From: Nephrocerus scutellatus
Lineage: Eukaryota; Arthropoda; Insecta; Diptera; Pipunculidae
DNA: 64,000 bases
Assembly: GCA_947095585.1 (NCBI GenBank)
Contig: OX352762.1
Coordinates: 24,590,669-24,654,668 of the forward strand
Direction of reading: 5' to 3'
A program made the translations under genes and the position numbers. Position 1 is the first letter of the stretch, and the number at the start of each line of letters is the position of its first letter. Positions 22,083-31,965 of this stretch are shown here, in pieces. The notes under the pieces were generated by a model. It did no database searches and was not told where the DNA came from. It saw nothing but the letters and a program-made list of their open reading frames with translations.

Positions 22083-23110
22083 GGGCTGCCGTGAATGTTT
22101 TTAGAAAATGTTAATACTAGGGTTTTCCGATGCAAATTTCTATGTCAGTCAAAAAGTTCAACATTTTTGGAGGTTATGTTTCTGAAAATTAGTCTGTCAG
22201 TTCGCATGGCAACATTGTTTTTTATTTACTTCTAAAATTGAATTCAGTGAAAAAATTGAATTATCGCGAGAATTTTCGTGTTTTCGAATTTTCGAAAGGA
22301 GCTAAAAACAACAGTGATTCGAATCACTTCATGCGACTTTTGGCGACGAAGCACCATCCTTGGCTAGTGTTTATAATTGGGACAATGAATTTAAACGCGA
22401 ATGACAGTTACTCAAAGACGAGCTGTTGTGCCAGAAAACATCGTTGCTTTGAAAAAATTGATTGAAGAGGTCGTCATTGTGACTTATCGGGAAATCGAGG
22501 CATGCTTAAGCATTAGTAACACCAGCGTATATACGATTTTACATGAACATTTAAAAGTGCGGAAGCTATGTGCACGTTGAATTCCACCTTTTTTGACAGT
22601 CGCACAAACAAAGGTTCGTGTCGATTGGTGCCGCCAAATGCTTGAAAAATTCGTTGAAGGTACCTCCAAAAACGTATACAAGATCGTGACAGGTGACGAG
22701 TCATGGATATTTGCGTATGAGCCGGAAAGAAAAGGGCAATCGACTGTTTGGTCTTCCAATTCGAAGAAAATCCTCAACCAAAACGGTGAATAATTATGCA
22801 TCACATCACATCAAACAAGCGAGTATTTGAGCACTCAAACGATCGAATTGGCGGGTCATCTGCCTTACAGTCCCGACTTGGCAGCCAATGACTTCTTCAT
22901 GTTCCCGACAATCAAAGATAAAATGCGCGGACAACGATTTTTAACGCCTGAAGAAGCGGTTGAAGCGTTCAAAAACCATGTTCTGGAGCTATCATCTTCG
23001 GACTGGAAAAAGTGTTTCGATAAATGGTTTGAGCGTATGCAAATGCGCATATAGATTTTAAAGGCGAATATTTTGAAGAGCAATAAAGCAATTTTTGATG
23101 AAAAATTTTA
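22083..23110 (+). mobile_element. mariner-family transposase remnant (SETMAR-like mariner)
   Basis: Frames encode TVAQTKVRVDWCRQMLEKFV and IVTGDESWIFAYEPERKGQS (first catalytic Asp). Farther on come LPYSPDLAANDFFMFPTIKD (third catalytic Asp of the D,D34D type) and KKCFDKWFERMQMRI, the usual C-terminus. The part with the second catalytic Asp is deleted near 22795, and stops and frameshifts interrupt the N-terminal half. A possible left end, CGAGGGCTGCCGTG, lies at 22080-22093. No matching right inverted repeat is found. The copy is inactive. Confidence 0.85.
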
Positions 23111-23231
23111 ATTTTTTATTAATTTTACTAAACACATTTTCGGTACTTCATTTATTTTTATTTATTACATTTATTTTATATTTATTATCGCAAACTTAAA
23201 ACAACAATAAGTGCAAAACCTTTACTTTGGT

Positions 23232-24038
23232 TTAAATAATATTTCCTGCAATTGTATTATCAATCCAGTTTTTGAGACTAGGGACGTAGGTGTAAACTCC
23301 AGGATATCCTGCACGAGCACACCCTCTGCCCCATGACACAAGTCCAACGAGTTCACCGTCAATGACCAATGGGCCACCGGTATCACCTTGACATCCGTCC
23401 TTGCCGCCTTGCTTAAAGCCGGCGCAAACCATTCGTCCGGTTATTTCACCATTTCCATAAATTTTTTCACAATCACTGTTGCTGACAATCGGTACCTGTG
23501 CTTCTTCCAAAAAGTAAGATGGTGGCCCGTTCTCAACTTTATAACCCCAGCCGGCTACAGTAGCCATTGTTGCTGCGATCGGCCTTCTTCTTGCTCTTAG
23601 TCGAATAGGTTTAACATTAAAATTGTTATACCTTAATGCCTCGTCAAGAATAACAATGCCGACATCATTATCAATTGTCCAGTAATTGTAATTGGGATGA
23701 GCGATAGTCTTTGCTACTGGCATTTGCATGCCATCGGAACCATTTCGGGTGTTTGCTCCAGCCACAACCATAAGACGTCGGTCGTCGGCTCCAAGCGTCG
23801 AAAAACATTGAGCCGCGGTGATAATAGTTCTCTCATTATAAATAACCCCGGCACACATATGTAAGTATCCGATTGTGCTGGAGGTTCCGATTCGAATTGA
23901 CACAAGGTACGGATGTCTTCCAATGTCCGCAATATTGCCGCCCACAATGCGCGTTTTGTGCTGATAAGCCATTGCAGATGATTGTAGTGCCAAAATGCAG
24001 TTTGCCATTGGAATTGCAAGAAATAAGAAAATGTACAT
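23232..24038 (-). CDS. Serine protease homologue, catalytic His and Ser replaced
   Basis: Intronless, 268 residues. A hydrophobic signal peptide spans about 1-19 (MYIFLFLAIPMANCILAL). Activation cleavage would fall at Arg30 before IVGG, and a full S1 chymotrypsin-fold domain follows. The trypsin-type pocket Asp is present at 214 (GGKDGCQG) and the catalytic Asp at 125 (DNDVGI). The His motif, however, reads ITAAQC with Gln77 for His, and the Ser motif reads GDTGGP with Thr220 for Ser. Such proteins are non-catalytic serine protease homologues in insects and work as binding or regulatory partners (family knowledge). The frame is otherwise intact, which argues against simple decay. It belongs to the paralogue cluster in this window, closest neighbour at 30.1 kb. 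Secretion is inferred. Confidence 0.93.
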   Translation of the reverse strand: MYIFLFLAIPMANCILALQSSAMAYQHKTRIVGGNIADIGRHPYLVSIRIGTSSTIGYLHMCAGVIYNERTIITAAQCFSTLGADDRRLMVVAGANTRNGSDGMQMPVAKTIAHPNYNYWTIDNDVGIVILDEALRYNNFNVKPIRLRARRRPIAATMATVAGWGYKVENGPPSYFLEEAQVPIVSNSDCEKIYGNGEITGRMVCAGFKQGGKDGCQGDTGGPLVIDGELVGLVSWGRGCARAGYPGVYTYVPSLKNWIDNTIAGNII

Positions 24039-24293
24039 CGTCGTTGAAGTGTTGATTGCCTGATTCGGACTAATAAGTCATTAGTTAGGTTTTAAGTCGA
24101 TTCAAATAACCGACTATTTTTTTTTTCAAATCTACATGAAATTAAGATTATCTTAAAAATTATCGCACTGTTTATAAAGCGTTGTCGACTTATCTGGCGA
24201 TAATTTTGTTAGGCATTATTGTGAATAGTTGTTTTTACTTATATGAAGGAAGAAAAGATTAGCTTCTTTATGCATATAAATTATGTATATGAC
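24039..24293. other. Upstream region of the 23.2-24.0 kb protease homologue
   Basis: TTTATAAA at 24171-24178 reads as TATA on either strand but lies 130 bp from the start codon. A weaker TTAAAA is nearer, at about 24092. I cannot choose a promoter. Confidence 0.35.
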
Positions 24294-24424
24294 AGGCGTA
24301 TTTTATTTGCTGAGGAATTAGAGTTTAAAAACCAGCAAAACCGCAGGTTTTCTTATTCCAAAAAGGAATAAGATAGTGCAATTGTTCTTGTAATTCCTTA
24401 TTCCTCCGCAAATAAAATACAGCT
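24294..24424. mobile_element. Small MITE family P, copy 2 (about 131 bp)
   Basis: The left end is AGGCGTATTTTATTTGCTGA and the right end CGCAAATAAAATACAGCT, inverted repeats of about 24 bp with few mismatches (left GCTGAGGAAT, right ATTCCTCCGC). The inner GGAATAAGATAGTGCAATT is identical to copy 1 at 16.7 kb. There is no open frame. Confidence 0.6.
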
Positions 24425-24639
24425 ATTATACTAGTTGATATGCTTGGCCTTGCCCGTCTGCCTCAGACCGTTGTGCTTAAACCGCACCTTAAACAAAATC
24501 CACGGGTAAGCTGTCAAAGTAACAGAGTTTTCGTGCAAATTAGAACGTCACAAAAAAAACCAACCAAAACAAAAAATAAAACCATACCACGGAAATAGTT
24601 AGCAAAACTTGGCTGGCGTATTAAAGCTGGGGTCTGACA

Positions 24640-25335
24640 AGGGTAATGCACACGGATTTTGAAACGTGAGGTCTCGAAAATTCTTCCCTTCACTACAATA
24701 TTTTTTCAAAAACTGTTCTCACCGGAGATACACATGTGTAAAAAAAATTTTTAGGGGAAAGAAATTAAAATCAAAAACTCAAAAATTTTTACAAAAAGTT
24801 CGGTCTGTCGGAGATACACATATGTTTAAAATTTAAAGTAAATCGGGCTAATTTAAAAAAAAAGTATGGCCCCGCCCCCAGGCCTCAGGGCCCATTCGCT
24901 CCAAAAAATTTACAAATACTTTTGTCCATCGGGATAAACATATGTTTAAAATTTGAAGAAAATCGGGCTAATTTGTCAAAAATTTATACGGGCACTGCTC
25001 GGGCCTCAGGGCCCATTCGCTCAAAAAATGTCCAAAAAGTGTGTATAAAATTTTACCAAAATCGGGTAAATATTAATTTTAATTCTGTATGAGGCCCAAA
25101 TTTGAAGAAAATCGGGTTAATTTTTTAAAATATGTTTATGGGGCCCCACGATCCTGGAGCCCGGGATCTCCAAGGTTTTTACAAAAAGGGTTATCCATCG
25201 GTGTGTATTAAATTTTAAGAAAATCGGGTTAATTTTTTCGAAAAAATTTTATGGGGCCCCACGAACCCGGGGTCTTGTATTCGTCTTGACATGTTTGAAA
25301 AAAATCGGGCTTTAGGCAGTGGGTTTAAAATTGAT
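24640..25335 (-). repeat. Modular repeat family M, array of about six modules
   Basis: The phrase AATTTGAAGAAAATCGGG, followed by a G/C-rich GGGGCCCCACGA-type segment and TTTACAAAAAGT, recurs at about 24.73, 24.83, 24.95, 25.06, 25.10 and 25.21 kb with a period near 100-115 bp. It closes with GGGCTTTAGGCAGTGGGTTT, the family's sub-terminal phrase. This locus shows that the family is built by amplifying one internal module. Confidence 0.65.
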
Positions 25336-25604
25336 TACAAGATTTGGCGAAATTTGAATAATAAAAATACATTTTCAATTTGAAGTGCTTAGTATTGTGC
25401 GTAGTAGTGCGTAGTAGTCTGCTCTGATCTGAAACAAATTGCAAACTGGAGTTGATTTTTTTTTGTAATTTGTCAATGTTCATCCAGTTCTAAGCTATGT
25501 TTAAAATTTCAAGTCTATAGCTCAATGGGAAGTATGTTTAAAATCAATTCCACCCGAACAGACATACACGAAAGCGAGCTAATAAAAAAGGCAAAATTAG
25601 ACAG

Positions 25605-26713
25605 AAATAAAAAAACAACCCATAAAAATTAAAATTTTTCATGTAAATTCTCTAATCGCAGATACATGTGCGTAAGTATTCAAACTTGAACACCTCGAAA
25701 ACTTTGTCACTTTGAAAGCTAACCTATGGGTAGTGTTTCGGATACGGTTTGTGCAATTGGAAAGAGAAATTAGTAAACAAAATACAGACATATTACTTAA
25801 AGATGAAATGGAATGTTCATAATCGATTCGACTTTTATACAATTACGCACATTCATGGTAACTTTATGAAATGTCGGAGTAATGTATGTATATTGATGCT
25901 TGAGAAATGATGTGAAACCGAAATTTTCTGTTTTCGTTCATTATTAGAAATAATGACATTATTAATAACCGTGTAAGTGCCGAGTTAAAAATATGGCGAC
26001 GCAAACTCGCTGCCATGAACAGGCAGAATAGATTTTGCAATCAAAATCCACCAAATCAAGCAGCGCAGCCGACTGCGCAACACACACCATACAGAGTCGT
26101 TGAAGTGCGACGGTATTTAAAAAAATGTATAAAGGGCCTTGCGGCCGAACCTGGGGTCCGATCACTACCAAATTTTAGTAAAAGTATTGTTTATTGGGTA
26201 TACACATGTGTGTAAAATTTTAAAAAATCGGGTAAATTTTATTTTAAATTTGTATGGGAGCCCCACGAAACCGGGGCCCGATCACTTCCAAATTTTAAAA
26301 GAAAGTATTGTCGCCGTAAATACACATGTGTACAAAATTTCAGGAAAATCGAGCTTTAGGAAGTGCGTTAAAAATTGGTAATTAAAAAAAAATTGTATGG
26401 GAGCCCCGCGACCCGATCGCTTCAAAAATTTTACAAAAAGTTTTTTCAATCGGAGATACACATGCGTATAAAATTTGAAGAAAATCGGGAACTTTTTTCA
26501 TAAGATTTGTATGGGAGCCTCCGAGGTCCGAGGGGTCTGAAATTTTAATAGAAAGTATTGTCACCAAATATACATGTGTGCAAAATTTCAATAAATTCGG
26601 GCTATGGGAAGTGGGTCAAAAATTGATCGCAAGATTCCACGACAAACAAAGCCACAAATCCACAAACCAACAAACCCACAAACACACGGGCACGCGAAGT
26701 TAATATAGAGAAT
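25605..26713 (-). repeat. Modular repeat family M, longest copy (about 1.1 kb)
   Basis: Both family ends are present: AAAAACAACCCATAAAAATT at 25611 and GCGAAGTTAATATAGAG at 26694-26710. Inside are four ACACATGTGT or ACACATGCGT modules (26205, 26325, 26460, 26570), each followed by an AATCGGG phrase. The minus-strand start would read CTCTATATTAACTTCGC. Non-coding. Confidence 0.72.
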
Positions 26714-27565
26714 TTAAAAAGGTATTTATTATAAAGTGTTTTTAAGATTTATAATTGCGCTATACAACCAACCATAGACATTGTAAAGTTTGTTGTCAAA
26801 AATCGCCTGCGTTCTCCCTTAAGGAAAGGAACTAGCTAAAATATCTCCCACATGAGTATATACGAGTTGAGCCCAGTTAAAACACGGGCCAGACGAAAGC
26901 GTGCACACTTAAGAGAAGACATCTCCCAGATGTATAGCGGCTAGATGTCCAATGCTAAATTGCTCTAAAAAAAATACTGAAGGTTTCAAACCGTAACCAG
27001 TGGAATGAAGGGTTTGTTTTATTGCGCGCTGGTCTAAGCAACGGGTGCTAATTTATTTTTTTTGCTTAAATTGTATAGGCACCAAAAAAGGCAAAAAAGG
27101 CAATATACGTAAAAAAGTAAAAAAAAAAAATCAACAAAACACGTACCCTGCTTATGACCATATATGACGATTATTACGAATGGATAAATGAGGTATGGGA
27201 ATTTATTGCTTTAAAACCGATAACGGTGTGTATCGCTCTTTTGTTGACTACAAAACCCACCCCGAGCATGATGGTTTGCTGACAACTATAATAAATGTCA
27301 TAAAATTAATAATCGTCTTTATTGATGGATCTTTTGTTGCCTTTTGATGATTTTACCGCGTTGCGCAGTGAACTTACCGTTTAAACCTAATTCGAAATTT
27401 GCTTTAGCGCACTTTTGCTTTGTTTATATGAACCTGGGATGAGTGGATTTTGGATGAAATTTATTTTTGTCAAATGCAAAATGGCATTACTCGTTTCCAT
27501 GAAATAAGAATGAAATTGAGTTGAAATTTTTACAACAATCCAAAATTTGACGACTACTTGCTAAA
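26714..27565. other. No gene recognised
   Basis: Intergenic sequence with an A-rich run at 27085-27130. I see no domain, RNA gene or terminal repeat. Confidence 0.4.
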
Positions 27566-27964
27566 TCTTAATATATAAAAATGAAACTTTGTCGGTATGT
27601 CTGTACGCGCATAGCTCGAAGACCGCTCAGCCGATATAGTTGAAACTTTGTGATGTGGTGGGGACGATTGGGCTTGTTTGTTAGTGTGGTGTTGATGTGT
27701 TGAGGGGGTTGACGTGGTGGGTGGCTTGACTCGAAGACCGTGCATTTTTTTATACCTATACATAAACTTATTACCAAGGCACAACACACTGAATGACTTG
27801 CGCCACGGCAATAAGGTTTTAATTAAAATAAACATAATAATAATATAGTACTGTTATGTGTGGTGAGGTATCTCAGGGTGGGTCATAACGGGTCTTGTTG
27901 GTCAGTTTGGGAAAGGGTAGTGTGGTGGGAGCAGCCGCCAGGCAACGCTGGGTATTTTAGCTAG
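27566..27964 (+). mobile_element. Helitron-like non-autonomous element (399 bp)
   Basis: Begins TCTTAATATATAAAAATGAA and ends GGTATTTTAGCTAG, matching the TC...CTAG termini of Helitrons. It lies between an A and a T (CTAAA before, TAATAA after), the usual Helitron target, with no duplication. A short CAGC...GCTG stem is possible at 27932-27950, just before the 3' end. It has no open frame of note. Confidence 0.5.
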
Positions 27965-28309
27965 TAATAAATAAAATTATATAAAGCTTTTATTGAAGCA
28001 TAACTAGCCACATAAAAGGTAGAAAATAAAATAGGTGGTAGATCTGGAGCAACTAGAACGGTTTTAAAATAAATGAAAATTGCTGGAATGTTTTTAATGG
28101 AAATCTGGCATATTTGGGGCTTAAAAAGATAACATAATTTAAAAGAACCGTGCTAAGCAATTGAGGTTTATGACTTCAAATGATTAGCAAGGTTTTTTTT
28201 AAATTACATATGTGATTTTTTTAGGGTTTTATATAATATTATTTTATACTTTTTAGTTTTTAATGAAATGTGTATATAATATTTCAATATTATTAAGATG
28301 GGAAGGGCC

Positions 28310-29110
28310 TAAAGAACAAACCTAAAGACTCTCAAAAAACCAAAAGGACCCCCAAAGAACCATATAGAAACCCCTTAAGACCGCATAGAGAACCCCTCAA
28401 GACCACCCGGAAGGCCGCACTCAAGAACCCTCAAGACCCTATTAAAACTCTCCCAAGACCCCGCTCAAAACATCCCTCAAGACCCCCAAAAGCCTCCCTT
28501 TCAAAACTCACTCAATACCACTCACAAAATCACCTCCAGACCCCCATTAGAGCCCCTTAAGACCACCTCAAGACACCCTCAAAACCCCAAGAGACCACCT
28601 CAAGATCCCTAAAAGACTCCCCTTATACTACCATCAAGACTCCACCCACGACCCTCTCAAGATCCCCTCAAGACCACCTAAAAACCCTATAAAGACCCCA
28701 CCAAAGATCCTCACAAAACGCCCTTGAGACCATCTCAAGATCACCTAAAGAATCCCTCAATAATCCCCTCAAGCCCTCACCCAGACCACCTAAGCAACCC
28801 ACAAAAGACCATCTGAAGACTGCCTTCAAACTTAAGACCCTACTGAAGACCCTCTCAAACTTCATAAACATCACTTAAGATTCCCTCAACACCCCCGCAA
28901 AACCCATAAGAATCATCTAAAGACTCCCCTCAAACCGTCCTCAAGACCACCCTCAAGATCCCCTCAAGTACCCCCTTTAATACCACCTTAATATCATCTC
29001 AAAACTACCTCAAAAGCCCATCAACATCCCACTCAGAACCCTCACCTCCAGGCCCTCCTGAAGACCATCAAAAGACCCCCAGAAAAGTCCTACACCAAAA
29101 ACTCTTACGA
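28310..29110. repeat. Degenerate C/A-rich minisatellite (CTCAAGACC-type), strongly strand-asymmetric
   Basis: About 800 bp made of short units around CCCCTCAAGACC and relatives (ACCCTCAAAAGACC, CCACCTCAAGA). The spacing is irregular, mostly 10-20 bases. The plus strand is nearly all C and A with few G. No frame is meaningful. A related, shorter patch lies at 34060-34160. Confidence 0.8.
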
Positions 29111-29340
29111 GACAGATTTGTAATGAAAAAAACGTGACAGAATGACATATAAACCGACAGAATGACAGACAGACACAGGTAATGTAAAAACATTTAAAAT
29201 CGCAATTTTGAATTTCAACTATATTTTCGTTAAGTTCAAACTGAATTCAACGAGAACTCAACAGGACCCTATTTCCATTAGCCACAACATGGTTCAACCT
29301 AGATTGAACTCTTCAAAAACGAGATGACTATTGGGCGCTG

Positions 29341-29640
29341 TAATAATAATATTATATTCGGCCAAGACCAGACAGACCATTGCGGTCCAAGGCCTAGGTT
29401 CTCGCAACCATTCGTGTTGAGTATGTATATTTTTGCACCCAAATGGAAGGGACCTACAATTTAAGGCCGGATCCGAACGGCGAATTGAGAAACTTTCCGT
29501 GACTAGTTATTACTCTCAGAACGTTTGTCACCCATTCGCGAGAGGTGGGACACCATGAAAAATACTTTTGGTGTTACTGGGATTCGAACCACTAACCCCT
29601 TGCTCAGTAGCCATGCTTATTTCCACCGAGCCACGGCGCT
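29341..29640 (-). mobile_element. tRNA-derived SINE, copy 6
   Basis: The minus-strand head shows GTGGCTCGGTGG (an A box with one change) and GGTTCGAATCCC. The body is standard, with an extra GGCCAAGACCAGACAGACC near the tail. The (ATT)n tail is at 29341-29356. GGCGCTGTA stands on both sides (29334-29342 and about 29634-29642), a possible short target duplication overlapping the element ends. Confidence 0.8.
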
Positions 29641-29871
29641 GTAGTCTTCTTGTTAATTGTCCATTTAAAGGGGGGACTTTTGATTTTATCATTTTGAATG
29701 ACTTTGTCAGTTTTGAAAGTTACTTAGTCAATCAATATCGATGCATTCTAGTATGCATTAATGGGAACGTAGAAATGAACCGCAGTCATGGTACTCGTAA
29801 ACTTTACAATACAGTAAGACATTTATTGTATCGCGGCCCAATTAAAACATCCATTACCATTAAAATAAATA

Positions 29872-30056
29872 AAATCTCACCACTCGCGAACGAATGTTGA
29901 CATTAATAATTGTGATGAGAATGCTTCTCAATTCGCCTCCGGACAAATTGTAGATCCTTTCTATTTGTGTGCAAAAATGTAACACGCACAACACAAACGG
30001 TCGCGAGAGGATATACCCGGTACCACAACGGTCTGTTGCGCCAAATATTATTAATA
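29872..30056 (+). mobile_element. tRNA-derived SINE, copy 7 (3' half only)
   Basis: Contains the family body from a degraded CACTCGCGAACGAATGTTGAC onward, CTTCTCAATTCGCC, TGTGTGCAAAAATGTAACA and ACGGTCTGTTGCGCCAA, then an ATATTATTAATAT tail. The tRNA-like head is missing. Confidence 0.75.
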
Positions 30057-30131
30057 TAAACATTAACAAAAACACTTAATATATAAAGTTGAGCTCATAA
30101 ACATTTAATTTCGTTGTTATCAATTTACACG

Positions 30132-30803
30132 TTAAGATTTATAAGAGTTTTGCCTAATGACATTGTCAAGCCATGGCCTAAGGAATCCAACATTTGCATA
30201 GACGCCAGGATAATCAGGCCGTGCACAGCCACGTCCCCATGACACAATACCAACAAGCTCTCTGTTCACGACCAATGGTCCACCGGAATCACCTTGGCAA
30301 GCATCCTTTCCGCCTTTTGCGGCTCCTGCACACAGCATACTTTCGGTTATTCGTCTTGCTCCGTAGGCTTCTTGACATAAAGCATTGCTAATAATTGGTA
30401 TCTTAACTTGAAGAAGATGTCTGGAAAGGTTGCCACCTTCCTTGGTTGTACCCCAGCCAGTAACAATTGCCGTGGCACCATTAGATGGACGGCTGTCAGC
30501 CAATTTAATTGCTTTAATTTCGTAAGAGTTTAGTGGGAGACTCGCGGCCAACACCAAAACAGCAACATCATTATCGGTTAGCTCGGTAATAACAATCCTT
30601 GCTGAGTATATACTGCCACCGCAGCGATGACTGTATCCGCAGGATAAGCAACTTTTGTATCGCAACGAAATTTGATGTGGATGCTTTGAAATGTCAACTA
30701 CTTGACCACCAACAATCCGACCATCCAGTTGGGGCAAAACATTTTGAAACGGTATAGCAATTGCAATGGTTGTTAAAATCGAAAAGCACACAAGTCCCAA
30801 CAT
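30132..30803 (-). CDS. Trypsin-like protease with in-frame loss of the catalytic-His segment
   Basis: Intronless, 223 residues, about 43 shorter than its paralogues. Signal peptide spans about 1-17. Activation would be at Arg29 before IVGG. The chain is normal to IVIT (70-73), then jumps to ELTDNDVAVL. The AAHC motif and the following strands are gone at about 30585, while the catalytic Asp79 remains. Ser173 in GDSGGP and pocket Asp167 (GGKDACQG) are kept. Two extra cysteines (Cys52, Cys55) sit before the CGGS motif. No splice signals at the breakpoint explain the gap. The frame has stayed open, so it is either a recent deletion allele or a non-catalytic homologue. A good TATA box precedes it. 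Confidence 0.9.
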   Translation of the reverse strand: MLGLVCFSILTTIAIAIPFQNVLPQLDGRIVGGQVVDISKHPHQISLRYKSCLSCGYSHRCGGSIYSARIVITELTDNDVAVLVLAASLPLNSYEIKAIKLADSRPSNGATAIVTGWGTTKEGGNLSRHLLQVKIPIISNALCQEAYGARRITESMLCAGAAKGGKDACQGDSGGPLVVNRELVGIVSWGRGCARPDYPGVYANVGFLRPWLDNVIRQNSYKS

Positions 30804-30847
30804 AACGATGTAACGCGACTAATATGGGGTGGGTGCTCATCCGGACC

Positions 30848-30855
30848 CTTTATAG
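30848..30855 (-). promoter_or_regulatory. TATA box of the 30.1-30.8 kb protease gene
   Basis: Minus-strand CTATAAAG lies 45 bases upstream of the start codon. A TTAGTC initiator-like site is about 30 bases downstream of it (30817-30822), which would give a very short leader. Confidence 0.6.
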
Positions 30856-30859
30856 TTGC

Positions 30860-31299
30860 ACAACACTCGAATAGCCATCTTCAAAGTATAGCTTCTTTTT
30901 CAAAGTATAGCTAAGAAATTTGTCTAATAGACTAAATAGATGATAACAACAACACTTAAGCTCTTGTAAGACACAACACTAATCCTTTCAATGGTAGATT
31001 AGCGTTTGTTTGAGCCTTAAGTAAAATTGGTTAAGCGTTGGTCTGCTATTGTTAAACCAAAACAAACACATGTGTTTGTGTGCCGCAGATTGCCATAACG
31101 TGCAAATCGAAATCGCTATAACTGTTGGATAACCAGTTGCCTTTGTGGCAACAATTTGTTTCCTTGCTTACACACTTTGAAGACAAGTACAAAAATCAAA
31201 AACGGTTTTGATTACAGACTGTTTTCTTTCCTTTTCTTTCATTTTAAAATCCTGCCCAGAAGCCAGTGGATACAGGTTGGCACTCTCAGAGCGATAGAC
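30860..31299. other. No gene recognised
   Basis: Intergenic upstream sequence of the preceding gene. AAAGTATAGCT occurs twice (30886 and 30902). Confidence 0.4.
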
Positions 31300-31309
31300 A
31301 AAGTAACTT

Positions 31310-31860
31310 TTTGACCTGACAACGTCTCACTTCAAGGGGGTTCATGTTCAAAGAGTAAAATGTTAAGTGAGACACTGTTATGCTCACACTGTTAAGTGAG
31401 AGACTGTTAACTGAGACACTGTTATCCTTACACTGTTAAGTGAGACACTGTAATGCTCACAGTGAGACCCTGTTTAACGTCACTATTTTGAGAACTAAGC
31501 CATTTCTCAAGCGATTCGTATGAAATTCTGTATGTAGGACTAAGATGCGACTATAAGACTTGTTCCTATGGAAATTCTGGAATATGACCGTTATGGTCTG
31601 GAATTTCTAGAACAAAGCAATTTCTCAAGCGATTCTTATAAACTGTTATGCTCACACTGTTAAATGAGACACTGTTAAATGCCACTATTTTGAGAACTAA
31701 GCCATTTCTCAAGCGATTCGTATGAAATTCGGTATGTAGGACTAAGATGCGATTATAAGACTTGTTCTTATGGAAATTCTGGATTATGATCATTATGGTC
31801 TGGAATTACTAGAACAAAACTATTTCTCAAGCGATTCGCATGAATGTAGGTGTATCCGTT
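31310..31860. repeat. Minisatellite-bearing repeat family S, uninterrupted copy
   Basis: Starts TGACAACGTCTCACTTCAAG and continues with short units related to GAGACACTGTTAAGT (31365-31470). Two larger units of about 125-200 bp follow, each running from TTTCTCAAGCGATTCGTATG through GTAGGACTAAGATGCGA to TATGGTCTGGAATT. The same order of parts recurs at 43.7-44.0 kb and, beyond a LINE, at 47.5-48.6 kb. Confidence 0.75.
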
Positions 31861-31965
31861 CAACAGACAAGAAGATCATTGTTTTATTTCTTTCGTCCCG
31901 AGCAGACGTTCAAAACCTACGGCCGTGTCTCGGACACAGTCTACCTTTATCTTTTTTTAAATAAT
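31855..31965 (+). repeat. Dispersed repeat shared with 58.95-59.05 kb
   Basis: The stretch with ACAGACAAGAAGATCATTG, TTTCTTTCGTCCCG and ACGGCCGTGTCTCGGACACAG matches 58955-59050 with few changes. Class unknown; possibly an old LTR remnant. Confidence 0.5.

Noticed and set aside
24171..24178. TATA box for the 23.2-24.0 kb protease homologue
   Set aside because: The sequence is good but lies 130 bp from the start codon, unlike the 45-70 bp of the two clear paralogue promoters. I left it unassigned.
28668..28874. Open frame on the minus strand in the C/A-rich tract
   Set aside because: It follows from the strand skew of the minisatellite, with few stop codons. Composition is repetitive and there is no domain.
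28310..29110. CRISPR-like array
   Set aside because: Units are short, irregular and have no spacer structure. The genome is eukaryotic.
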